Shown here: in pieces, positions 16,623 through 24,560 of the stretch | Layout: the number at the start of each line of letters is the position of its first letter | Numbering within the stretch: position 1 is the stretch's first letter | Assembly (NCBI RefSeq): GCF_039545795.1 | Contig: NZ_CP154260.1 | Coordinates: forward strand, 2,051,001-2,115,000 | DNA length: 64,000 bases | Direction: 5' to 3' | Origin: Chitinophaga niabensis | GTDB taxonomy: Bacteria; Bacteroidota; Bacteroidia; Chitinophagales; Chitinophagaceae | Translations under genes and position numbers: made by a program | The notes under the pieces: model-generated | Database searches by the model: none | What the model was told of the DNA's origin: nothing | Seen by the model: only the letters and a program-made list of their open reading frames with translations

Positions 16623-19600
16623 ATGAAATCAATGAAACGATCATTACACAGTACACAGCTTTCCGCATGGCGGTGGTTCAAACCGCTGTTCCTGTTCCTG
16701 CTCATAACAGGCCTGCAGTTAAATGCAGCAGCCAAAGGGCAGGATAAACTTTTAAATGTAAATGTGAATGATGCCAGCCTGGAAACAGTATTCAAGATTG
16801 TACGCCAGCAGAGCAATTACCTTTTTATATTCAGGGATGAGAACCTGGCCGGCACTAATATGAAAATATCTTTCCGCCTGAAAGATGCTACCATAGAACA
16901 GGTGATGGACCGCTGCCTGGAAGGTTCTCCGCTTACTTATAAGATTGTTGATAATACGGTGATCCTGGTTAAACGTGATGAAAAACCTGCAGCCCGCCAG
17001 GAGGTGGTGAAACTGAGTGGTGTGGTAAGAGATGCAGAGAACGGAGATCCGTTACCGGGTGTAACCGTGAGTGTGAAAGGCACCGGCAATGGTACCACCA
17101 CAGATGCGAACGGCCGCTTTTTGCTGAACAATGTTACACCGCCTGCAACACTGGTGTTTTCTTATATCGGCTTTTCCACACAATCTGTAGAAGCAGGCGC
17201 ACGCAGGGAATTTGCCATACAGCTGCAAAGAGAAAGCCGTTCCATGCAACAGGTGGTAGTGATCGGATATGGTACGCAGAAGAAAACAGAACTCACCGGT
17301 TCTATCAGTACCTTCCGCCCGAATGATCTCAACGCCCGGCCTGTTCTGGGACCGGACCAGTTATTGCAGGGCCGCATGGCAGGTGTGAATGTATCTTCCG
17401 CCAATGGTATGCCCGGAGCGCCGATGCGTGTAAGCGTACGGGGTATCGGTTCCCTGAGTGCGAGTAATGAACCCCTCTATGTAATAGATGGTGTGCCCAT
17501 TATTCCGCACGATGCAGCCGTAACAAACTTCGGTGCTAAAATGAACCCGCTGGCGCAACTGAATCCCAGCGACATTGCTTCCGTGGATGTACTGAAAGAT
17601 GCTGCTTCTGCTGCTATCTATGGATCACGCGCCACCAACGGGGTAATACTCATTACCACCAAAAACGGCCGCAAAGGCAGCGGGCAACTGGCCATTAATG
17701 CTTATGCAGGTATGCAGGATGTACCCTATCTGGATAAAGTGGAAATGGCAGATTCCAAATTATACCTGGAAGTAGTGAATGAAGGAATTGATAACTATAA
17801 TAAACAATTCGGCTATCTGCCGGGTAACAGCAAATTCATTCCCGGCATAGATCATCCTTATCCCGGTTTACCGGATACGGACTGGATGCAGGAAGTTTTA
17901 CGCAAAGCCTATACAAAGAACATCGACCTCTCTGTATCCGGCGGCACAGATAAAACAACGTATTATATTTCCGGCGGTTTCCTCAATCAGCAGGGTGTTG
18001 TTATTTATAACGATCTGAAAAAGTACACCGGCAGGATCAATCTTACCACAGAACCTTTATCCTGGCTGCGTACCGGTGTGAATATCAGCTTCGGTTATTC
18101 TGATAACAACCGGGTACCGGGTTCTAACCTGGGTTCTACGGTAATGGGCAGAAGCCTTCCGCAACGTCCGTTCGACAGGCCTTATAAACCCAATGGTGAA
18201 TATTATGTAGGTGGTACGGCAGACCTGGTGTATCATAACCCTATACAGATATTGAAAGAAGAAGTGGCGAACCTGAAGAACTATCGTTTGTTAGGCAACG
18301 CATTTGCAGAACTGAAGTTCACCAAAGACCTTACCTATAAAACTTCCTTTGGTTCAGACATTGGTTATACGCACGATTATATCTACTACAATCAGAAACA
18401 TCCATATGGTACCGGTAATGGCCGCATCATAGATGAACGCAGATTGCTCACTAACCTGCTGCTGGAAAATACCCTGAACTACTCCCATGCTTTCGGTGCG
18501 CTGAAGCTGGATGTATTGGCTGGTCACTCTTTCCAGCGCATGATGGTATCTACCAACGGTATAGATGGTAATGGATTCCCTGCCCCGTCTTTTGATGTGC
18601 TGGGTGCTGCTGCAGTGATCAACAATGCAGGTACTAACCTGTATGGCAATGCCATGGAATCTTATTTCGGCCGTGCCAATCTTGCCTGGAAAGAAAAATA
18701 TATGCTGGGCATGTCTATCCGTACGGATGGTTCTTCCCGTTTCTCACCTGATAACCGTTATGGTTATTTCCCTTCTGTATCAGCTGGCTGGCAGGTTTCC
18801 AAAGAACCTTTCTGGACCATGCCAAAAACAGATCTTAAAGTACGCGTGAGCTATGGCTCTACTGGTAACCAGGAAGGGGTGAGCAATTATGCATATCAAT
18901 CCCTCACCGGTGGTGGTTATAACTATGATGGCAAGAGTGGTATTGCGATCTCCGGTTTTGGAAATAATATCCTTACCTGGGAAAAAGCCAACCAACTGGA
19001 TGCTGGTCTTGAGTTAGGGCTGCTGGGCGGCTCTGTGAACCTTACAGTGGATTACTTCCGTAAGAATACCACCAACCTGTTGTACAACATGCCTATCCAG
19101 GGAACATCCGGTTTTACCAGCATCACCAGCAATATTGGTTCTATGTTGAACCATGGCCTGGAAGCTGCAGTGAACACCAACTTTAACTTTGGTGCATTGA
19201 ACTGGAGTTCTGATTTCAATATCTCTTTCATCAAAAACCGCATCACTTCGCTGATCGGTAACAGCGATGCACTGTCTGTAGGAGCTAACCGCGCCTTACA
19301 GGTAGGTCAGGATATCGGCAGCATCTGGGTGTATAAGATGTTAGGCATTTTCCAGGATGATAAAGAAGTACCTGAGCCCTTGCAGAAGATCGGTGTACGT
19401 GCGGGTGATGTGAAGTACGAAGACCTGAACAATGATGGCAATATTGATATTAACGACCGCCAGATCGTGGGCAGTTCCAATCCTGACTTCTATGGCGGAT
19501 GGAACAATACCTTCCGGTACAAAAACTTTGATCTCTCTGTTTTCCTGAACTATACCTACGGGCAGGATGTATATGCTTCTTCCCGCATTACCATTGAAAG

Positions 19601-19982
19601 GCTGGGACAGAATGCAGTGAACATCACTAAAAAGTCTGCAGAGAACAGATGGACCGGTCCCGGTACGAGCAATACCACTCCCCGTGCTATCTACAGCCAG
19701 GCTTACAACCTGTATAACTCCAGCCGCTGGATGGAAGATGGTTCTTTCATCCGCATACGTACGGTATCCCTGGGATATGAATTACCCGGGTCTATCCTGC
19801 AGAGAGCAAAGATCAAACGCGTGCGTGTTTACCTGCAGGCAGATAACTTATGGCTGTTCACCAAATACTCCGGTATGGATCCTGAAGTGAGTTCAGATAT
19901 GGACCCGCGCTTTTTGGGAGAAGATAACCTGGTATTACCGCAGCCCCGTTCATTTAATGCAGGCGTTAATCTGAATTTCTAA
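16623..19982 (+). CDS. SusC/RagA TonB-linked transporter with STN signalling domain
   Basis: 1119 residues. A long signal region (to about 38, LFLLITGLQLNAAAKGQ) precedes the STN (secretin/TonB N-terminal) domain at about 42-105 (LLNVNVNDASLETVFKIVRQ, VILVKRD). Then come a carboxypeptidase-D-like domain (about 125-205, GDPLPGVTVSVKGTG), the SusC signature QQVVVIGYGTQKKTELTGSI, the plug (VIDGVPI, DAASAAIYGSRATNGVILIT) and the barrel, ending RSFNAGVNLNF. The STN domain touches FecR and so couples substrate binding to the sigma factor. Forms an operon with SusD 4 bases on. Confidence 0.97.
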   Translation: MKSMKRSLHSTQLSAWRWFKPLFLFLLITGLQLNAAAKGQDKLLNVNVNDASLETVFKIVRQQSNYLFIFRDENLAGTNMKISFRLKDATIEQVMDRCLEGSPLTYKIVDNTVILVKRDEKPAARQEVVKLSGVVRDAENGDPLPGVTVSVKGTGNGTTTDANGRFLLNNVTPPATLVFSYIGFSTQSVEAGARREFAIQLQRESRSMQQVVVIGYGTQKKTELTGSISTFRPNDLNARPVLGPDQLLQGRMAGVNVSSANGMPGAPMRVSVRGIGSLSASNEPLYVIDGVPIIPHDAAVTNFGAKMNPLAQLNPSDIASVDVLKDAASAAIYGSRATNGVILITTKNGRKGSGQLAINAYAGMQDVPYLDKVEMADSKLYLEVVNEGIDNYNKQFGYLPGNSKFIPGIDHPYPGLPDTDWMQEVLRKAYTKNIDLSVSGGTDKTTYYISGGFLNQQGVVIYNDLKKYTGRINLTTEPLSWLRTGVNISFGYSDNNRVPGSNLGSTVMGRSLPQRPFDRPYKPNGEYYVGGTADLVYHNPIQILKEEVANLKNYRLLGNAFAELKFTKDLTYKTSFGSDIGYTHDYIYYNQKHPYGTGNGRIIDERRLLTNLLLENTLNYSHAFGALKLDVLAGHSFQRMMVSTNGIDGNGFPAPSFDVLGAAAVINNAGTNLYGNAMESYFGRANLAWKEKYMLGMSIRTDGSSRFSPDNRYGYFPSVSAGWQVSKEPFWTMPKTDLKVRVSYGSTGNQEGVSNYAYQSLTGGGYNYDGKSGIAISGFGNNILTWEKANQLDAGLELGLLGGSVNLTVDYFRKNTTNLLYNMPIQGTSGFTSITSNIGSMLNHGLEAAVNTNFNFGALNWSSDFNISFIKNRITSLIGNSDALSVGANRALQVGQDIGSIWVYKMLGIFQDDKEVPEPLQKIGVRAGDVKYEDLNNDGNIDINDRQIVGSSNPDFYGGWNNTFRYKNFDLSVFLNYTYGQDVYASSRITIERLGQNAVNITKKSAENRWTGPGTSNTTPRAIYSQAYNLYNSSRWMEDGSFIRIRTVSLGYELPGSILQRAKIKRVRVYLQADNLWLFTKYSGMDPEVSSDMDPRFLGEDNLVLPQPRSFNAGVNLNF

Positions 19983-19986
19983 ACCG

Positions 19987-21288
19987 ATGAATAATATTCT
20001 CATGAAAAGAAAAGTATTTCCAGTATTGCTTTCCGGCCTGTGCCTGTTTGCTTCGTGCAGTAAGATGCTGGATGTGAAATCGCATTCTGCCGTAGCTACC
20101 AATACTTTATCTGCTGCAGATGTGGAGGCCTTCCTGACAGGCATTTACAGCCGCATGCAAAACGCCCCCGGTGCAGAATCTACCATTTCCTTCGATATCA
20201 CCGGCGGCAACCTGATCAACTCAGGGGCTGCTACAGACGGTGGACTGAATACCTTTATCACCAATGTACTGCGTCCGGAAAATGGCCTGATGTCTGCCGC
20301 ATGGAACGGTTATTATGCTGCCCTGTACCAGGTGAACAACCTGCTGGATGTTTCCGCCAATCTGCCTGCCACACAGCGTAATAAAGAGATCTCCGGTGTC
20401 GCGCACTTCTTCCGTGCTTACCTGTATTATAACCTGGTGACCCGCTTCGGCGGTGTGCCTGTGCTGGAGCAGAATACAGCCGCAAAAGTGAAACGCAACA
20501 CAGAAACAGAAACATGGGCTTTCATTGAAAAGGAATTAACACTGGCCATGACAGATGCGCCGGTCTATGCTGCAGGGCAATATTACCTGGTGTCTTCCAT
20601 TGCGGCTAAAGCACTAATGGCACGTGTAAAACTTGCGCAGGGCAAAAAAGCAGAGGCCGCTACACTGGCAGAAGAAGTGATCACTTCCGGCCTTTTTAAA
20701 CTGGATGCTTTCGAGAAGATCTTCCGGGCACAATCGAACCAGGAAGAGATCTTCTCTTTTAAAAACCTGACCATAGAATCTTCCCTGCGTGTAAGCACGT
20801 TATTCTATACCTATGCACACACGGTAAAAGGCAGTTACGTATACCGCCCTGTGCAGGAGGTGATGGATATGTTCACTGCCGGTGATAAACGTACTGCTAT
20901 GTCCGTGGATACCTACCAGGGCCTGCGGGTGATCAACAAATACCCCAGCGGGCAATCAGGCAGCGATCCCATTATTGTGGTGCGGCTTGCAGAGATGTAC
21001 CTCATCAGCGCAGAAGCGCAGGGGCTTGCAGGGCTGGGCAGGTTGAATGAACTGCGTGTTGAACGCGGACTCACCGCTATTCAGCCAGCGAGCGAAGCCG
21101 CTTATATGGACGCTGTGATGCTGGAAAGGAGGAAGGAGTTGCTGGGCGAAGGGTTCCGCTGGTTTGATCTCGTACGTACCGGCCGCGCGCAAACAGAACT
21201 GGGGCTGGCAGACAGGGAGTTGAAATATCCGCTTCCCATGAATGAACTGGCCATCAACAAATTACTGGAACAGAACGATGATTATTAA
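19987..21288 (+). CDS. SusD/RagB-family lipoprotein
   Basis: 433 residues, on the short side for SusD. The lipoprotein signal VFPVLLSGLCLFASCSKMLD has its lipobox Cys at about 22; the start may be the Met at residue 6. Features: SusD-like N-terminal helix region (LSAADVEAFLTGIYSRMQNA), TPR-type repeats (EISGVAHFFRAYLYYNLVTR; SSIAAKALMARVKLAQGKKA), the RLAEMYLISAEAQG motif, and the terminal ERRKELLGEGFRWFDLVRTG. It caps the SusC pore and binds the ligand at the cell surface. Start is 4 bases after the SusC stop. Confidence 0.95.
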   Translation: MNNILMKRKVFPVLLSGLCLFASCSKMLDVKSHSAVATNTLSAADVEAFLTGIYSRMQNAPGAESTISFDITGGNLINSGAATDGGLNTFITNVLRPENGLMSAAWNGYYAALYQVNNLLDVSANLPATQRNKEISGVAHFFRAYLYYNLVTRFGGVPVLEQNTAAKVKRNTETETWAFIEKELTLAMTDAPVYAAGQYYLVSSIAAKALMARVKLAQGKKAEAATLAEEVITSGLFKLDAFEKIFRAQSNQEEIFSFKNLTIESSLRVSTLFYTYAHTVKGSYVYRPVQEVMDMFTAGDKRTAMSVDTYQGLRVINKYPSGQSGSDPIIVVRLAEMYLISAEAQGLAGLGRLNELRVERGLTAIQPASEAAYMDAVMLERRKELLGEGFRWFDLVRTGRAQTELGLADRELKYPLPMNELAINKLLEQNDDY

Positions 21289-21309
21289 TCTAATATTAAA
21301 AGCAAAGAT

Positions 21310-22221
21310 ATGTACAGGATTAAACTGGTTTCTATACTCAGCCTGCTTTATTTCACCATCGCCAGTTGTAAAAAGGACTCACAGGCACAGGTGCCGCATG
21401 TAACGATTAAAAGTCCGCTTACACAAAGGATGGTGGATAGTACCAATATTATCGCCAAAGTATTTTCAGATACCGTATTTCAGATCAGTGAAGGTGTGCA
21501 GGAAACAGATGTGCATTACCTGAGCAGGGAAGGTTATTCCATGCATATGTTCATCATAGAAGCGGATATGAATAATCCTAAACTGAAGCTGGAAGCCGCT
21601 ACGCCGTATGATGCTACGCCTTATGCCATGCAAACTGTTCCGGACATGGTGAAGTATATCAATGGTCCCAACAGTAAAGTAGTGGCAGGTGTGAATGCCG
21701 ATTTCTTCAACACTACCACAGGTGAGCCGCGCGGTGTTCTCATCAAGAACAACAAAGTGCTCAAAACCACCTGGTTCAATGACCGCAGCAGCACTTTCCT
21801 GGGTGTGAAAAAAGATGGTAAACTCTTTATCGGCGATCGTGCAGAATTTGCAGCCATGCAGAACGATTTTGAAGATGCATTGGGTGGAGGACCCATGCTG
21901 GTGAAGAACAATGCCATCTTAACACAAACAGACCTCAGTATTGAACCCCGTACCGGTATCGGGTTGAACGAGCAGGGTAAAATGTACTGGATGGTCATTG
22001 ATGGCCGCAGCTTCTACTATTCCAATGGTATTACCATTACACAGCTGGGCCAATTGCTGAAAGCATGCGGTGCTACCAAAGTTATTAATGTAGATGGCGG
22101 CGGATCTTCCACTTTCATGATCAAACATCCGCTGGCAGAAGTATGGCAGGTACGCAACCGGCCTTCTGACGGAACCAACAGGGCAGTGGGTAATGCATGG
22201 ATGATCATTTCCAAACCTTAA
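21310..22221 (+). CDS. Phosphodiester glycosidase (NAGPA-domain) lipoprotein
   Basis: 303 residues. The lipoprotein signal MYRIKLVSILSLLYFTIASC has its lipobox Cys at 20. The NAGPA/DUF2233 domain fills about 70-300. Signatures are the VNADFFNTTTGEPRGVLIKN block, GGGPMLVKNNAIL, a TGIGLNEQGKMYWMVIDGRS strand and the strongly conserved NVDGGGSSTFMIK, ending NRAVGNAWMIISK. The family includes the human GlcNAc-1-phosphodiester uncovering enzyme, and bacterial members cleave sugar-1-phosphodiester links. With SusC/SusD upstream it points to a glycan or wall polymer with phosphodiester-linked sugars; the exact substrate is inferred. Confidence 0.9.
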   Translation: MYRIKLVSILSLLYFTIASCKKDSQAQVPHVTIKSPLTQRMVDSTNIIAKVFSDTVFQISEGVQETDVHYLSREGYSMHMFIIEADMNNPKLKLEAATPYDATPYAMQTVPDMVKYINGPNSKVVAGVNADFFNTTTGEPRGVLIKNNKVLKTTWFNDRSSTFLGVKKDGKLFIGDRAEFAAMQNDFEDALGGGPMLVKNNAILTQTDLSIEPRTGIGLNEQGKMYWMVIDGRSFYYSNGITITQLGQLLKACGATKVINVDGGGSSTFMIKHPLAEVWQVRNRPSDGTNRAVGNAWMIISKP

Positions 22222-22224
22222 TGT

Positions 22225-23538
22225 ATGAAGAGAATAATTACCTGCTGCATGGCGCTTGTGCTATTAGCCATAACCGCCTGCGATAAAGATAAAACGGTTA
22301 CTTCCTCCGCACCTGTGATCAATACCGTATGGCCGCTGGATGGAAGCCCTTCCACCATTGTGACTATCAGGGGAAAGAATTTCAGTACGGTGCGTACAGA
22401 GAATATTGTACAGTTTAATGGGGTGAACGCTATTGTTATTGAAGCCAGCCAGGGCGAGTTACTGGCAGTAGCTCCTGCCACCGGTGCTACGGGTACTATC
22501 ACTGTGGCAGTCCGCAATACTACGGTAACCGGGCCTGTTTTTACCTACAAAGCTCCCCGGCAGGAGTATAATGTGAAGCTGTTCGCCGGAGATCTGACGG
22601 CAGGTTCAGTAGATGGCGCCTTATCCATCAGCAGGTTGAGAAGTCCGGAAGGCGTGGAGCTGGATGGCGCGGGGAACCTCATCATTACAGACAGAGGTAA
22701 TAACCGCATCCGCAAAGTTTCACTGGCCGGGATCATGAGCCCTGTAGCCGGCGCGGATGTTGTGGGTTTTGTGAATGGCGCTGCTGCCGATGCAAGGTTC
22801 AGACTGCCCTGGAAGTCAACAGTAGATGCTGCGGGAAACATCATCGTGGCAGACCGTGATAATAATTGTATCCGTAAAATCACACCTGCAGGTGTGGTCA
22901 GCACCATTGCTGGTTCCGGTACGGCCGGGTTTGCAGATGGTTCTGCAACAACCGCCATGTTCAATCAACCGCTGGATGTGGCAGCTGACGCGGCAGGGAA
23001 TATCTACGTAGCAGATAACCTGAACCACCGTATCCGTAAGATCACACCACAGGGAGATGTAAGTACCCTGGCAGGAGATGGTACTGCTGCATTTGCCAAC
23101 GGTACAGGAACTGCTGCAAAGCTGAGGAACCCCAGCGGGCTGGCAATTGGTAAAGATGGCAACCTGATCATAGCAGACAGGCTGAACCATCGCATCCGTA
23201 TGATCACACCGGCTGGTGTAGTTACTTCCATAGCAGGTGACGGGGTGAGTGGTTATAAAGATGGGGAGGCCGGTGCGGCAAGGTTTGCTGATCCTTATGG
23301 CGTGGCAGTAGATAGCAATGGGAATATTGTCATTGCAGATCTCAATAATAACAAAGTGCGCAAGCTGGCAGGAGTGACGGTGACTACTATAGCTGGTTCC
23401 AGCAAAGGTTTCCTGGATGGCCCTGGCGCCAGTGCACAACTGAATCAACCTACAGATGTATGTGTGGATGCTGACGGGAATGTGTATGTGGCCGATCTGG
23501 GGAATAATTGTGTGAGGAAGATCACGTTGATTAAATAA
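22225..23538 (+). CDS. IPT/TIG plus NHL-repeat lipoprotein
   Basis: 437 residues. The lipoprotein signal (MKRIITCCMALVLLAITACD) has its lipobox Cys at about 19. An IPT/TIG Ig-like domain follows at about 30-110 (INTVWPLDGSPSTIVTIRGK, then NFSTVRTENIVQFNGVNAI). About six NHL repeats make a beta-propeller (125-437), each reading D-GN-I-AD-NN-IRK-TPAGVVST-AG. NHL propellers bind proteins or glycans and some are lyase-like; no catalytic site is evident. Only 3 bases separate it from the NAGPA gene, so it is the last member of this SusCD operon, probably an extra surface glycan-binding protein. Confidence 0.92.
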   Translation: MKRIITCCMALVLLAITACDKDKTVTSSAPVINTVWPLDGSPSTIVTIRGKNFSTVRTENIVQFNGVNAIVIEASQGELLAVAPATGATGTITVAVRNTTVTGPVFTYKAPRQEYNVKLFAGDLTAGSVDGALSISRLRSPEGVELDGAGNLIITDRGNNRIRKVSLAGIMSPVAGADVVGFVNGAAADARFRLPWKSTVDAAGNIIVADRDNNCIRKITPAGVVSTIAGSGTAGFADGSATTAMFNQPLDVAADAAGNIYVADNLNHRIRKITPQGDVSTLAGDGTAAFANGTGTAAKLRNPSGLAIGKDGNLIIADRLNHRIRMITPAGVVTSIAGDGVSGYKDGEAGAARFADPYGVAVDSNGNIVIADLNNNKVRKLAGVTVTTIAGSSKGFLDGPGASAQLNQPTDVCVDADGNVYVADLGNNCVRKITLIK

Positions 23539-23645
23539 TAGCTGCAAGAATATATTGCTGAGCAAATAATGTTTCTATAAGAGGCTGTTCATTTGTATCA
23601 GGAAGATAACATTGATTAAACAAATTTCAGAAGAGGCTGTTCATT
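23515..23645 (+). repeat. Degenerate duplication of the NHL gene's 3' end
   Basis: The last eight codons of the NHL gene (23515-23538, RKITLIK and stop) recur at 23600-23623 with 21 of 24 bases identical. ATC/ATA and ACG/ACA are synonymous and the stop TAA has become CAA. A second pair, AGAGGCTGTTCATT, occurs at 23579-23592 and 23632-23645; its downstream copy supplies part of the left arm of the terminator at 23631. Confidence 0.75.
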
Positions 23646-23662
23646 GCGGACAGCCTCTTTTG
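23631..23662 (+). terminator. Intrinsic terminator of the SusCD/NAGPA/NHL operon
   Basis: AAGAGGCTGT (23631-23640) pairs with ACAGCCTCTT (23650-23659) around a 9-base loop and is followed by T residues. It lies about 90 bases beyond the NHL stop and only 15-18 bases before the ATG of the beta-lactamase remnant. Confidence 0.82.
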
Positions 23663-23676
23663 TTATAAATTGGGAG

Positions 23677-24429
23677 ATGATCAGTTTCTTCCTTTCCCTC
23701 TTTTTGCTTCAGGATTGCCAGTTCAATGGCAGTGTAACCATCTATGATCACAGCCGCGCACAGTGGCATTATACTGATTCTGCAGATGCATTCAGGGAAG
23801 CGCAGCCCGCCTCTACCTTTAAGATCATCAACCTGCTGATAGCACTGGAAACCGGTGTTATCAAAGATGAAATGGCTATTGTGAAATGGCCCGGTAAAAC
23901 AGATCCCTCCCTTTACGGATACAGGCCCGATATTTATAAAGACATGACGGTCAGGGAAGCTTTTGAAGTTTCCGCCGGCTGGGTGTTTATTGAACTGGCT
24001 AAAAAGATTGAAAGGAGGAAATATGCCTGGTACCTGAAAGCCAGTGATTATGGCAACCAGGACCTCAGTGAGCGGGGAGATGATTTCTGGAACTTTGGTG
24101 CCATGAAGATATCCCCTGCAGGCCAGGTGAAATTCCTGGTAAAGGTCTATGAAAACAAAACACCTTTCTCCAAACGGAACATTTAGATATTGAAACGTGT
24201 GATGATAACGGAAAAGACAGCCTCGTATACTATCCGTTCAAAGACCGGCTGGACGCGAATTGATGGAAAAGATATCGGCTGGTGGACAGGGTATGTGGAG
24301 CGCAATGGAAAAGCGTATTTTTTTGCTACAAGAATAACCAAAGACCGTTCTGCATATAACCCCCAATTCGGTCAATGCCGGAAAGACCTTACAAAGAAAG
24401 TATTAAGAGAATTAAAGATCATTGATTGA
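23677..24429 (+). pseudogene. Class D beta-lactamase-like gene with in-frame TAG
   Basis: Reading from the ATG at 23677 and ignoring one TAG at 24184-24186, a single frame of about 250 codons gives a whole class D (OXA-type) domain. It contains PASTFKIINLLIALETGV (the STFK Ser/Lys pair), the SDYGNQDLS YGN-type motif, DDFWNFGAMKISPAGQVKFL, and after the TAG the RSKTGWTRIDGKDIGWWTGY block holding KTG. The stop falls where relatives usually carry Gln, so CAG to TAG is the simplest cause. The SxV motif reads SAG, a further departure. The N-terminal hydrophobic stretch is short. As it stands the TAG removes the KTG strand and should abolish activity, unless it is suppressed or is a sequencing error. 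Confidence 0.85.
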
Positions 24430-24560
24430 TAAATAAGCATCATTATTTAATGCAACCGTTTGCTTAACTTAGGAAAGAGAACCAAGATCTAAGACCCTGA
24501 TTATAGTGCTGATAAACCCTGGCCCTGTTTGTTCATTACTCATTATAAACAATTCCCGTT

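Noticed and set aside
24190..24429. A separate small gene starting with TTG after the TAG
   Set aside because: It is in the same frame as the upstream beta-lactamase part and begins in the middle of the domain (just before the KTG strand), so it is the second half of one broken gene.
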